Assembly: GCA_031550915.1 (NCBI GenBank)
Contig: JAVBOF010000172.1
Location: 1 to 13,092, forward strand
Origin: JAVBOF01 sp031550915
GTDB taxonomy: Bacteria; Bacillota; Clostridia; Christensenellales; MGBC116941
Reading direction: 5' to 3'
DNA: 13,092 nucleotides
Made by a program: the position numbers and the translations under genes
The notes under the pieces: generated by a model
The model's database searches: none
Seen by the model: the letters and a program-made list of their open reading frames with translations, nothing else
Told to the model about the DNA's origin: nothing
Part shown: positions 1-7,132 of the stretch, in pieces
Position numbering within the stretch: position 1 is the stretch's first letter
Layout of the letters: each line of letters starts with the position of its first letter

Positions 1-2
1 TG

Positions 3-167
3 AAATGCCACGAGTACCCCGTCAAGAAAAAATACATAATTCAAACTGTCAAAGAGCGTTCGGCAAAGCTTATGAGCTATATGTACGTATTTGGGGCAAT
101 GAAAGCTGCAATTGGAAGTATTGTCCACGGAATGTTTTCGACATATGTGAGATCCGGGTTCAATTAA
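3..167 (+). CDS. C-terminal end of an unrecognised protein (5' end outside window)
   Basis: An open frame enters from the left edge and ends at TAA 165-167, giving about 54 residues. It is basic at first (several Lys in residues 8-10), then has a moderately hydrophobic, small-residue-rich segment (YVFGAMKAAIGSIVHGMF) and a short polar tail ending RSGFN. Codon use looks ordinary for this genome, and this frame is more protein-like than the overlapping ATG-started frame at 5-196. I do not recognise the family. It could be the end of a membrane or helical protein. That it is a real gene end is inferred only from composition and its open frame to the edge. Confidence 0.4.
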   Translation, partial: KCHEYPVKKKYIIQTVKERSAKLMSYMYVFGAMKAAIGSIVHGMFSTYVRSGFN

Positions 168-424
168 CTATTGGACGCAATCCAGCAAGCAATTAAACTG
201 AAATATTTTTCTTGCCGTATAAAACCTAACTGTAAATACTGGAAACAACAAGACTGGCATGAATTTTTCCACCACATATTTTTCAATAAAAGAAAGGAGC
301 TGGTCATACATTCGTTGGAAGCATATGTAATTCATACTGTAGATGTATTTTACCGGCCATTGTTGCAAAGAGCATACTAGATCCGCCGATCTGGATACTG
401 TAACTCAACGGTGAAATAGTGAAA
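168..424. other. Intergenic stretch with no convincing gene
   Basis: Short frames here (for example a TTG-started one at 171-380) have no ribosome binding site and unremarkable translations. No strong hairpin followed by a T-run was seen after the stop at 167, so no terminator is called. The stretch may hold decayed coding sequence, but nothing recognisable remains. Confidence 0.4.
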
Positions 425-452
425 TTCATATATCAAATGCGTGTGATATAAT
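425..452 (+). promoter_or_regulatory. Possible promoter with extended -10
   Basis: A perfect TATAAT lies at 447-452, preceded by TG at 444-445 (extended -10). A weak -35 match, TTCATA, lies at 425-430 with a 16-base spacer. Transcription would begin near 459, just before or at the ATG at 461, so a transcript would be nearly leaderless for the short ORF there or would form a leader of about 195 bases for the kinase at 655. Called from sequence match only. Confidence 0.35.
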
Positions 453-460
453 GAATATAT

Positions 461-604
461 ATGGAATTGTTCATTTCAAATGAATTTCGTGATAAAGAAG
501 TATCGGCTTATGCTGAGCTTAAAAAAACAAAATGATGCATCCTGGTTGCTTCGGCTTTAATTATAATAGTTGTTCTGGCACATTACGCAGTTATATTAAA
601 CTGA
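461..604 (+). pseudogene. Short membrane-protein-like ORF interrupted by in-frame TGA
   Basis: From ATG 461 the frame gives 24 charged residues (MELFISNEFRDKEVSAYAEL then KKTK) to a TGA at 533-535. Continuing in the same frame it gives a strongly hydrophobic segment (CILVASALIIIVVLAHYAVI) and a second stop at 602-604. Read through, it would be a 47-codon protein with a cytoplasmic head and one C-terminal membrane helix. A single TGG to TGA change (Trp to stop) would explain this, so a decayed small gene is the simplest reading. The 24-residue ORF could instead be a leader peptide for the kinase downstream. No clear ribosome binding site precedes ATG 461. I do not recognise the family. Confidence 0.3.
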
Positions 605-623
605 TGCTTTGCGTCAGTATAAT
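600..623 (+). promoter_or_regulatory. Inverted repeat over a -10 element before the sensor kinase
   Basis: Bases 600-607 (ACTGATGC) pair with 611-618 (GCGTCAGT) around a TTT loop, an 8-bp stem with one G-T wobble. A perfect TATAAT follows at 618-623, sharing one base with the right arm, so the repeat fills the spacer of a putative promoter whose -35 is weak. Transcription would start near 630, before the ribosome binding site at 639. There is no T-run after it on the plus strand, so it is more likely an operator or chance structure than a terminator. Confidence 0.3.
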
Positions 624-638
624 ATCAAAAAAGTGAAT

Positions 639-646
639 GGGGGAAA
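639..646 (+). promoter_or_regulatory. Ribosome binding site that sets the kinase start at 655
   Basis: GGGGGAAA at 639-646 is spaced about 10 bases from ATG 655. The in-frame ATG at 637 lies before it and has no ribosome binding site, and the ATG at 646 is too close, so 655 is preferred. Confidence 0.5.
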
Positions 647-654
647 TGCACAAT

Positions 655-2040
655 ATGTCTCCGTACTCAGTCGAAATGCGCAATATTGTTGTTTGCATTG
701 CCTTTGCATATCAAATTGGACTAATGTATATAAAGATTGGCTTACATCTGCGGATGAGCGAAGTCAGACTGGCGATGCACACGAAGATTTTCTTTACATT
801 ATTTCTTGGCAGCCTCGCTTTTTTTGGAGACTTATACAGGCTTGTTTTGGCACAAACAGCGGCGTCGCAGGCACTTGCGCCCCTTTTTGCTTCGCTGCCG
901 GGTTTGGCAATCACCTTTATTCTATGGACTTATTTTGTAAAGGCGCTTAAATTTAGGCCACTGCATGCTTTTGAAATAGCGGTTTACACCTATCTGTTCT
1001 TTCAGACGATAACCGGCGTTACAAGGGTTGTGGGGGCCGTATTCTTCGCTCAGAATTCTGCTTTGATCGATTATTCGTTATATTTGGTCATGTATTTCGT
1101 TAATTTCATAGTTTCTATATCCTTTTATATCGTTATGTACCATATACTTGATATCAGACCTAAGTTCCTTATTATTAAAGGAATGCACATTGAGTTGCAT
1201 AGGAAAAGCATAGCGTTTCCCATTTTCCAGCTTTTTTTCATTTATATATGCTCGGCTTGTATCATGATATTCATTCCAAAAACAATAACCGGAAGCATTG
1301 TAAGCCTGTGTATACTTATGTTGTTTTCAGCCTTCTCAATATCTTTGAACAGCAACCGATATGCGCAGGCGGAAATCCGTGATAAGGACAGGCAAATGGA
1401 ATCGCTGTTTAAAAGCCTGAATCAGTTCAGCGCGATCAAGCACGACTTTTATAACATCCTGCAAACATATAACGGGTATTTCGAGCTCGGCGATCTGGAG
1501 GCATGCAAGCGCTACCATAAATCCCTAGTTGAAATAACGACAAGCGCAGGAAATTTGCTGGACCTTAGCCGCCGCGCCGTAGAGAACCCCGCATTGATAT
1601 CTCTGTTACTCAATAAATATGAGCGAGCCGAGAGCTTAAAAACTGACCTGAGTATTACCATCAGATGTCCGCTTTCTGACCTTCCGATTGATGACATCGA
1701 TATGTGCAGGATCATAGCGTGTTTGTTGGATAATGCCATTGAGGCGGCAGCAGAATCGAAGAAAAAGCGTGTGTCGCTCGTAGTTGACAAAGAAAAGGAC
1801 GGATGTAATTCGATAACGATAACTAACAGCTCACCCATGCCAATAGAGGTTTCGGAGATATTTATTCCCGGTTATACAAGTAAAAAGGGACATCAGGGTG
1901 CCGGCCTGTCAAATGTCAAAAGAATAATCGAAAAATATCCGTACTGTTCATTAGAAATGAAAAGCATCAATGATGAGGTCGTTACGATGATGAAACTTGA
2001 GGAACCGGCAAACTCCCGCGTTATGGGAACAATCCATTGA
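655..2040 (+). CDS. GHKL-type membrane sensor histidine kinase (AgrC/CitA-like HATPase)
   Basis: The protein (461 residues from ATG 655; 467 if ATG 637 is used) is a sensor kinase of a two-component system. The first 230 or so residues hold about six or seven hydrophobic segments, typical of AgrC-like input domains. The phosphoacceptor box is IKHDFYNIL with His263. The HATPase domain follows, with the N-box LLDNAIEAA (Asn360) and G-box GAGLSNVKRII from about 415. These features place it in the GHKL class that usually signals to LytTR response regulators. No response regulator, AgrB or AgrD gene is recognisable beside it, so it is an orphan within this window. The start was chosen from the ribosome binding site at 639. 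The ligand cannot be told from sequence. The kinase class is secure; an autoinducer-sensing role is only inference. Confidence 0.9.
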   Translation: MSPYSVEMRNIVVCIAFAYQIGLMYIKIGLHLRMSEVRLAMHTKIFFTLFLGSLAFFGDLYRLVLAQTAASQALAPLFASLPGLAITFILWTYFVKALKFRPLHAFEIAVYTYLFFQTITGVTRVVGAVFFAQNSALIDYSLYLVMYFVNFIVSISFYIVMYHILDIRPKFLIIKGMHIELHRKSIAFPIFQLFFIYICSACIMIFIPKTITGSIVSLCILMLFSAFSISLNSNRYAQAEIRDKDRQMESLFKSLNQFSAIKHDFYNILQTYNGYFELGDLEACKRYHKSLVEITTSAGNLLDLSRRAVENPALISLLLNKYERAESLKTDLSITIRCPLSDLPIDDIDMCRIIACLLDNAIEAAAESKKKRVSLVVDKEKDGCNSITITNSSPMPIEVSEIFIPGYTSKKGHQGAGLSNVKRIIEKYPYCSLEMKSINDEVVTMMKLEEPANSRVMGTIH

Positions 2041-2891
2041 CTGGTACAAAGACAGTGCATATTTGCTTCAGTGAAATTACTTTTCCAGAATAATAGAAAA
2101 ATGAATTATATGCCACTTAAAAGATGAAAGATATTTTGTATAGGTTAGGCTTTAAAAATATGCCGTCTGAATCACTCTTCAGTTTAGAAACCATACAGAT
2201 GCTATTGCCGGTAACTTTAGCATTTGTAATTACGTATTGCAATGCAAATATTGATTTGAAAATATCCAATGTTCTAAAAATCAATAGGGGGTGAGGCTGC
2301 AGCTATTACGTTTATTGAATGGTAAAAATAGGCCTTAAATCCCCGGTATGGATAGTAAGGTGATCTGAATAACAAATCTAAAATCCTATAATTGCATAAA
2401 GCCGTGCATTTTTTCTGCCAGCTAAGGATTATTACGCCAATCATCGCGCAACAACCTTGCTGTTACAGACGGATGTTTCATTCAAAACTTTTGGAAAGTA
2501 TTCTGTGACTTGAAAATTATGATATTGATTGTATGTATCTATATGTAAGAGGATGATGTCTTCGACAATAAAGATTTGCGGTGACAATTTGGTAAAAGAA
2601 AAGCCTATATCTTAAATATGATGTATAATTGTTGTTACTGGAGAATAGATGATTTTTTTGAGCTAAATGCATAGTAAAGGTCATAAAGGCAGTCGGCTGC
2701 AGAAATTTATCTATTAGGCCTACAGTAAAATAGCCATGTTTCGGCTCGGTGTTTTGTTGACGCGGTCCTATGAACCGCAGTAAGTTTCGAGGCATATTAA
2801 AGATACAATTGAGGCAAGGTAAACGAGACTGAAAATAAATGGGAAATGATTTAAGCCCAAGCTATTTAATTGAAATGCTGCTATTGAGAAT
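2041..2891. other. 850-base region without a convincing gene
   Basis: This AT-rich stretch has many stops in all frames. The longest minus-strand frame (2517-2795) has no ribosome binding site and an unconvincing translation. A 56-codon plus-strand frame at 2124-2294 is listed separately. A 5-bp hairpin, GCGGT 2762-2766 with ACCGC 2774-2778, has no T-run. Several short inverted repeats lie around 2690-2760 before the diguanylate cyclase gene, but I could not match them to a known riboswitch, including the c-di-GMP classes. It may be eroded coding DNA or a long regulatory leader. Confidence 0.45.
2124..2294 (+). CDS. Possible small ORF of 56 residues, unknown
   Basis: ATG 2124 opens a frame ending at TGA 2292-2294. 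The product starts MKDILYRLGF, has a central hydrophobic stretch (MLLPVTLAFVITYC) and a polar C-terminus. Only a weak AAAAG precedes the ATG, and no promoter is obvious. It could be a small membrane-associated protein, a gene remnant or chance; I do not recognise it. Confidence 0.15.
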   Translation: MKDILYRLGFKNMPSESLFSLETIQMLLPVTLAFVITYCNANIDLKISNVLKINRG

Positions 2892-3983
2892 ATGGGATTA
2901 ATTAAAAACTGGTTCGGAGCATTAAATAAGAAATTTGTTTCGAAACATAATTACTCATTGGAAGAAAAGATTTTCCGGCTGGTTACGATATCAGGAATTC
3001 TTATGTCAACGGTCGGATTATTCGGTAATATTTCACTTGGGCTTGGCGTTATCACTTTTATTATTCTATCTATAAACATCATTATCGATGTTATTTGCAT
3101 CGTGTATTTTCAAAAGACCAGAAAATGGGAAAAACCCTCAATTATCGTTATACTCTACGGAGTTTTTATTCTGTTCCCGACGCTCTGGTTTTCTACAGGC
3201 GGGGCAACCGGATCAACAATGCCCTTTGTTGTACTTATGGGGATTTTTATCGTCATCGCGTTTAACGGCCGATTTCGCGCGATTTGTTTGATTGTTGTAA
3301 TAATAATGTATCTTACGTTCACCTTGCTCGAATTACGGTTCCCCGACTTAAGCACACCCTATCAAAGCAGAGACACGCATTATGCGGATCTGGCCATTGG
3401 CATGTTTTTGAGCTACTGTGTAAGCGTTTATCTAGCTTATCAGGTATTGACGAATTATAAAAAATCCAAACATGAAGCAGAATTGCTTGTTAAACAATTG
3501 GAATTGAGCTCGATTTTAGATCCCCTCACAGGCATATATAATAGAAGATATTTAACATCCGCTATAAACGATGAAATGCGCAAAGCGTATGACGACGGCA
3601 GTGAACTGGTTCTTTGTATTTTTGACATCGATTTTTTCAAGAAGATCAATGATACTTACGGGCATAATTACGGCGACAGGGTACTTGTGGAGCTTTCAAA
3701 ATGTATTGGCGATTCATTGGACAGCAGTGAGGTTTTCGGTCGGTACGGCGGGGAAGAATTTTTAATTATTTTCAAGGACTGCGGACTCGATAAAGCACTC
3801 GTAAAAATGAATATGATTTACCATAGTATAGAGCGCATGCAGGTGAACAACTCAGACAGAATAACTATCAGCAGTGGGATGAGTGTTTATTATAAAGGCA
3901 TCTCTTTTTCCAACTTTCTTGAAAGTGCGGATAAGAACCTATATAAGGCAAAAGAAAACGGCCGTAGCCAGATAGTATATTGA
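2892..3983 (+). CDS. Membrane-anchored diguanylate cyclase (GGDEF domain)
   Basis: The product (363 residues) should make cyclic di-GMP from two GTP at the membrane. Residues about 28-185 contain roughly five to six hydrophobic helices with no recognisable periplasmic sensor domain. A short helical linker (186-207) leads to the GGDEF domain: LDPLTGIYNRR from 209, FDIDFFKKIND at 244-254, the active-site loop RYGGEEF with GGEEF at 286-290, and the C-terminal signature SADKNLYKAKENGRSQ. All catalytic landmarks look intact, so it should be active. The inhibitory I-site RxxD, expected just before the active loop, reads DSSE here, so product inhibition through that site is unlikely. The start has only a weak GAG close upstream; a later in-frame ATG at 3003 is possible but would remove the first membrane segment. 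It stands alone, converging on the minus-strand gene at 4062-4379. Confidence 0.9.
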   Translation: MGLIKNWFGALNKKFVSKHNYSLEEKIFRLVTISGILMSTVGLFGNISLGLGVITFIILSINIIIDVICIVYFQKTRKWEKPSIIVILYGVFILFPTLWFSTGGATGSTMPFVVLMGIFIVIAFNGRFRAICLIVVIIMYLTFTLLELRFPDLSTPYQSRDTHYADLAIGMFLSYCVSVYLAYQVLTNYKKSKHEAELLVKQLELSSILDPLTGIYNRRYLTSAINDEMRKAYDDGSELVLCIFDIDFFKKINDTYGHNYGDRVLVELSKCIGDSLDSSEVFGRYGGEEFLIIFKDCGLDKALVKMNMIYHSIERMQVNNSDRITISSGMSVYYKGISFSNFLESADKNLYKAKENGRSQIVY

Positions 3984-4061
3984 TATATGCTCGGGATATG
4001 CGGTGCGGCGGATGACATATCTCCTGCAGCAAAGAATGGTTATTCCAGCACGATAAAGGTA

Positions 4062-4379
4062 TTATTGCTCATCCAGGGCTTCGATCTTGAAGACGACCGG
4101 CCGCAGTCCATCGTTGCAACTGCAGATAGCAACGCCGGGTGTTTTTATCCAATCCCCATAATAAAGCGGTTCTTTGCCGGCGCCGTGGGCAAGCGCAAAA
4201 ACATATTGGTATATAGCTTTCCAGGCCTCGTCACAAAGACCCTCCGGCTTGGCATAATCGGCAAAGAAGATTTGCCCGACGGTATGGAAAGGACATTTTG
4301 ACAACCCTTCCGCGCCGTACTCCTTGGCAAGTTCCTCGTCAAAATGAGTTTTTAATACTGTAATCTTACATTTTTTCAT
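4062..4379 (-). CDS. TIGR04076 family small Cys-rich protein
   Basis: This 105-residue protein matches from memory the TIGR04076 family of uncharacterised small proteins: an opening like MKKCKITVLKT, a central ADYAKPEGLCDEAWKAIYQY, a YYGDWIKTPGVAI segment and a closing CSCNDGLRPVVFKIE. It has five cysteines (C4, C29, C49, C86, C88), which suggests a metal or redox role, but none is established. No signal peptide or membrane segment is visible, so it is probably cytoplasmic. The ribosome binding site GGAAGGGAAA lies just upstream of its ATG. It is the third gene of a minus-strand run after the AOR and the MoaD-like gene, 47 bases after the latter's stop, so co-transcription is likely. The overlapping plus-strand frame at 3987-4301 is its shadow. 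Confidence 0.8.
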   Translation of the reverse strand: MKKCKITVLKTHFDEELAKEYGAEGLSKCPFHTVGQIFFADYAKPEGLCDEAWKAIYQYVFALAHGAGKEPLYYGDWIKTPGVAICSCNDGLRPVVFKIEALDEQ

Positions 4380-4426
4380 CGCTGCTTTCCCTTCCGTTAT
4401 TTATCCGGCGCAATATGAAATTAAAA

Positions 4427-4672
4427 TCATCCTCCGCCGGATATCTCCAAAAAGCTTAGAATATCGCCGTCATTCAATTTGGTTTTTCTGCCCTTTAACA
4501 GTGCAACATTCGTTTTATTCAGCAATATCATGCCGCTCATCGCGAGGGTATACGCCTCCACACCATAGGTACCGATATGAGCCAACGCTTCGGAAACATT
4601 TTTGATATCTAGACTCTCCTCTTGCTTATGCAGCCTGTCACACAGCCTTCCAGTATACCTCAACGTTATCAT
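4427..4672 (-). CDS. MoaD/ThiS-type ubiquitin-like sulfur carrier protein
   Basis: The 81-residue product has the features of a beta-grasp sulfur carrier. It starts with a strand (ITLRYTGRL), has a middle region ending in LLNKTNVALLKG, then the typical LNDGDILSFLEI segment, and ends in Gly-Gly-Gly. In this family the terminal Gly is adenylated by a MoeB-like enzyme, receives sulfur as a thiocarboxylate and donates it, in MoaD's case, to the dithiolene of the Mo/W pterin cofactor. Its ATG overlaps the stop of the AOR gene (ATGA, 4669-4672), implying translational coupling. That supports a dedicated role in making the pterin cofactor for that enzyme, as inference. No MoeB or MoaE partner is in the window. 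ThiS is an alternative identity, but the AOR linkage favours the MoaD type. Confidence 0.85.
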   Translation of the reverse strand: MITLRYTGRLCDRLHKQEESLDIKNVSEALAHIGTYGVEAYTLAMSGMILLNKTNVALLKGRKTKLNDGDILSFLEISGGG

Positions 4673-6576
4673 ATCTCTATACCCAGCTTTCTAAGCTTCT
4701 TTTGCGTGGGCACCCCTTCGGCATCCCAACCGCGCACCTTGTAATATTTTGGCAGCATGTCATCGATTTTTACTACCGCGCGCTTGTCACCGTCCAGCGG
4801 TTCACTGGTCATACGTTCAGGCAGGGTGTCTTCGGATTTACCAACGCCCTCGCGGATGTTGAACATGCGCTCCATCGTATAACCCCTGTCTCCCGCCTGG
4901 AGCAGTTTGCCGAGGGTCATTTTTATACCGGACGCCAAATTGATAGCCTTCGAAGCTGGCAGTATGTACACGGTATTTATAGGCAAAAGCCATGGAAGCG
5001 CGTTCCAGACCTTGGCAAGTAAGAAACGCAGAGCAAGCAGGGAGCCTCCGATGATACCGACTATTCGGCTTGATGGTTTGAATTTATATATGAACAGTGG
5101 TATTGTAGCCTGTATGCTGAACAAACAGCATCCGGCAGCGGAAGCGGCTTCCAAAGTGTTTTGAAAGAAAACGGTAAGCTCGGGTTTCCCTTTGGTTTTG
5201 AACGGGTCTATGTTAAGAGCCCCAACCGAAGTTTCCATCATCACCAGATAGCCGCCGTTAAGATGGCATCCACCCCTGCTTGAAGTGGCGTAGCCGAGAC
5301 CCAAGCCTTCAGCCCTCCGCGGATCATAAGCCGCAAATTCCAAGCCTTTGGAATGTATTGCGAAATCTTTTCCGCCGAATTTTTCGCTCATTCGCTTTGT
5401 GCCATCGGCAAGATCTGAATAGATTCCTTCCCGATAGGCTATTTTTTGGATGATTTCCATCAAATTGTCTGACTTATTAAATTCAAGCGCAAAATCGGCA
5501 ATGCCCTTCTTTTGTAACTCCATGGCAAACGCAATGGTGCCGCCAAGCGATATGGTATCCATTCCCAGCAGATCGCATTGATAGTTCATCTTATTGATGA
5601 GATTTAGGTCGCTGTTGCCTATATTGGAGCCGAAAAGCCCAAGTGTCTCATATTCAGGGCCTTTTACGTCTTTACCGTCCACACTTACCCTTCGTTCGCA
5701 ACGGATGACACAACCAATGCAGCCGCCATTACGCAAAAGATGATCCCTTGCAAGCGTCTCACCGGATATTGAATCCCAGTACTCCCATGTACCCTGGGAA
5801 AAATTATATGTTGGTAAAATGCCGGAGGCGTTTGTTTTGCTGATAAGACCCGCGCTGCCGTAGGTGGGGAAAGCATATCCAGTTACGGGATGCTTTAATA
5901 GATACTTTGACCATTTTTTGGTATATTCCTTGAACTTTTCAGGCCGGGAGATATCCGATTTGCGGGTTCCGAAAGCCGTTATTGCTTTAATGTTCTTTAC
6001 GCCCATGACATAACCTGAGCCGCACCTGCCCGCGACCCTTTCTCCGGAAACCGCGCAGGCATAAAGCACGAGGCTTTCCCCCGCGGGGCCTATAACAAGC
6101 GCTCCATGCTTACTGTCTAGCTTATCCTGTGTCTGTTCCGTATCAAGACCGCGCAAGTATTCCGCGTCATGTATTTTTATCTCGCCGCCGATAATCTCTA
6201 TAAGGCAGAGGTTTTTTGATTTACCCTTAATTATTATGCCATCCAGCCCCGCTTTACGCAGCATGATACCGAACCTGCCCCCGCAATTGGATGAAGCGAT
6301 CCCTCCGGTCAAAATATTCTTGAATGTCATATTGAAGCGGTTTGAGGAGGGCGCTCCGGTCCCGTTCAAAAATCCTGAGTTAATTATGATCAAATTGTCT
6401 TCGGATTCAGGCGGCAAGCCCGGTGCTGTCTGTTCATAAAGTATTTTTGCGGCGAGGGTCTTTCCGCCTATATATTTTTCATGTGTACTTTGGGTGATCG
6501 GATACTTTTTGCTTTCACCGGTTGAAAGATCCAGCATAACATAATTGAGAATACTCTCTGTCTCAGCGTATTTCAT
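4669..6576 (-). CDS. Aldehyde:ferredoxin oxidoreductase (AOR) family tungstopterin enzyme
   Basis: The enzyme (635 residues from ATG 6576) should oxidise an aldehyde, or a related substrate, and pass electrons to ferredoxin. N-terminal AOR landmarks are YIGGKTLAAKILYEQ, GTGAPSSNRFN and LTGGIASSNCGGRFG, which shape the W-bispterin site. The [4Fe-4S] ligands CIGCVIRC (C286, C289, C293) follow, then DLLGMD (DxxGxD), the YDPRRAEGLGLGYATSSRGG block, and Cys484 as probable fourth ligand. Typical C-terminal blocks are MERMFNIREG and YYKVRGWDAEGVPT. Two oddities: the usual second DxxGLC motif reads SAAGCC, and residues about 504-540 form a long hydrophobic stretch. The start at 6576 is preferred over 6630 because GGAG lies 7 bases before it and the extra 18 residues do not resemble the family. 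First gene of a minus-strand operon with the MoaD-like gene. Substrate unknown. Confidence 0.9.
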   Translation of the reverse strand: MKYAETESILNYVMLDLSTGESKKYPITQSTHEKYIGGKTLAAKILYEQTAPGLPPESEDNLIIINSGFLNGTGAPSSNRFNMTFKNILTGGIASSNCGGRFGIMLRKAGLDGIIIKGKSKNLCLIEIIGGEIKIHDAEYLRGLDTEQTQDKLDSKHGALVIGPAGESLVLYACAVSGERVAGRCGSGYVMGVKNIKAITAFGTRKSDISRPEKFKEYTKKWSKYLLKHPVTGYAFPTYGSAGLISKTNASGILPTYNFSQGTWEYWDSISGETLARDHLLRNGGCIGCVIRCERRVSVDGKDVKGPEYETLGLFGSNIGNSDLNLINKMNYQCDLLGMDTISLGGTIAFAMELQKKGIADFALEFNKSDNLMEIIQKIAYREGIYSDLADGTKRMSEKFGGKDFAIHSKGLEFAAYDPRRAEGLGLGYATSSRGGCHLNGGYLVMMETSVGALNIDPFKTKGKPELTVFFQNTLEAASAAGCCLFSIQATIPLFIYKFKPSSRIVGIIGGSLLALRFLLAKVWNALPWLLPINTVYILPASKAINLASGIKMTLGKLLQAGDRGYTMERMFNIREGVGKSEDTLPERMTSEPLDGDKRAVVKIDDMLPKYYKVRGWDAEGVPTQKKLRKLGIEI

Positions 6577-6583
6577 ATCTTTG

Positions 6584-6587
6584 CTCC
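6584..6587 (-). promoter_or_regulatory. Ribosome binding site that sets the AOR start at 6576
   Basis: On the minus strand GGAG (complement of 6584-6587) is followed 7 bases later by ATG at 6576-6574. The longer in-frame ATG at 6630 has no such site. A TTGACA-like hexamer on the minus strand (complement of 6642-6647) also lies just before 6630, which fits transcription starting inside the longer frame. Confidence 0.55.
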
Positions 6588-6654
6588 AATCGGCATTTAT
6601 TGTCACCGGTATACATATATTTTCCGCCATGACGGTGTGAATGTCAATCGATCC

Positions 6655-6663
6655 TGTTATAAT
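6655..6663 (+). promoter_or_regulatory. Extended -10 promoter element for the redox protein gene
   Basis: TGTTATAAT (TG then a perfect TATAAT at 6658-6663) lies 20 bases before ATG 6684, with GGAGGTG at 6672-6678 in between. No good -35 is visible, as is common for extended -10 promoters. The predicted transcript starts near 6670, with a very short leader. The divergent AOR gene must be read from the same 107-base gap. Confidence 0.55.
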
Positions 6664-6683
6664 AGATACATGGAGGTGTTTGT

Positions 6684-7127
6684 ATGAGTTCTAAAGCAAA
6701 TGTTGCTGAAGATCTGTATAAAAAAGGATATAATTGCGCTCAGGCGGTGCTTTTATCATTTTGTGAGGATCACGGGTTATCGAAATCTCTTGCTGCCCGG
6801 ATATCGAATCCCTTTGGCAGAGGGATATCCGGCACCGAAAACATCTGCGGCGCACTTTCCGCAGCCGCGATGATTATTGGGCTGGATATGGGCAAGGAGC
6901 TGCCTGATGAAGACGAAAAACAAAAGCGTACGTTCGAAACCACTTTTGCCCTTTTTAAGGAATTCGAAGACAAATACGGATGCCTTGACTGCCCCAGCCT
7001 TTTAGAATTAGATCTTCCGCCATTTGGAGATTGGGCCCGGGATGAAAAACTAAAAAAGAAAAACAAAAATTGCCCGCATTATGTACGTCTGGCCGCGGAT
7101 CTGGCGGACAAATATTCAAACATTTGA
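6684..7127 (+). CDS. C_GCAxxG_C_C family (putative redox-active) protein
   Basis: This 147-residue cytoplasmic protein fits the C_GCAxxG_C_C family of predicted redox proteins found mainly in anaerobes. The spaced cysteines are visible: YNCAQAVL (C18), C27, the glycine-rich FGRGISGTENICGALSAA block (C55), CLDC (C100, C103) and NCPHYV (C130). The function is not established; a role in handling electrons or metal is suggested by family name and cysteine pattern only. GGAGGTG six bases before the ATG and an extended -10 element support the start. It is transcribed divergently from the AOR operon, so it may be co-regulated with that enzyme. No membrane segment or signal peptide is seen. Confidence 0.85.
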   Translation: MSSKANVAEDLYKKGYNCAQAVLLSFCEDHGLSKSLAARISNPFGRGISGTENICGALSAAAMIIGLDMGKELPDEDEKQKRTFETTFALFKEFEDKYGCLDCPSLLELDLPPFGDWARDEKLKKKNKNCPHYVRLAADLADKYSNI

Positions 7128-7132
7128 GGCAA

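Noticed and set aside
171..380. TTG-started frame of 69 codons
   Set aside because: No ribosome binding site and no family resemblance.
639..1000. AgrB/AgrD quorum-sensing genes next to the kinase
   Set aside because: No cyclic-lactone precursor or AgrB-like membrane peptidase motif could be found in either strand near the kinase.
2517..2795. Minus-strand frame of 92 codons in the long gap
   Set aside because: No ribosome binding site upstream of its start and no recognisable domain; composition looks random.
2690..2880. Possible c-di-GMP riboswitch before the diguanylate cyclase
   Set aside because: Short pairings are present, but the conserved sequence of the known c-di-GMP riboswitch classes was not found by eye.
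3987..4301. Plus-strand frame of 104 codons after the diguanylate cyclase
   Set aside because: It lies antisense over the TIGR04076-family gene, which has a recognisable family match and a good ribosome binding site.
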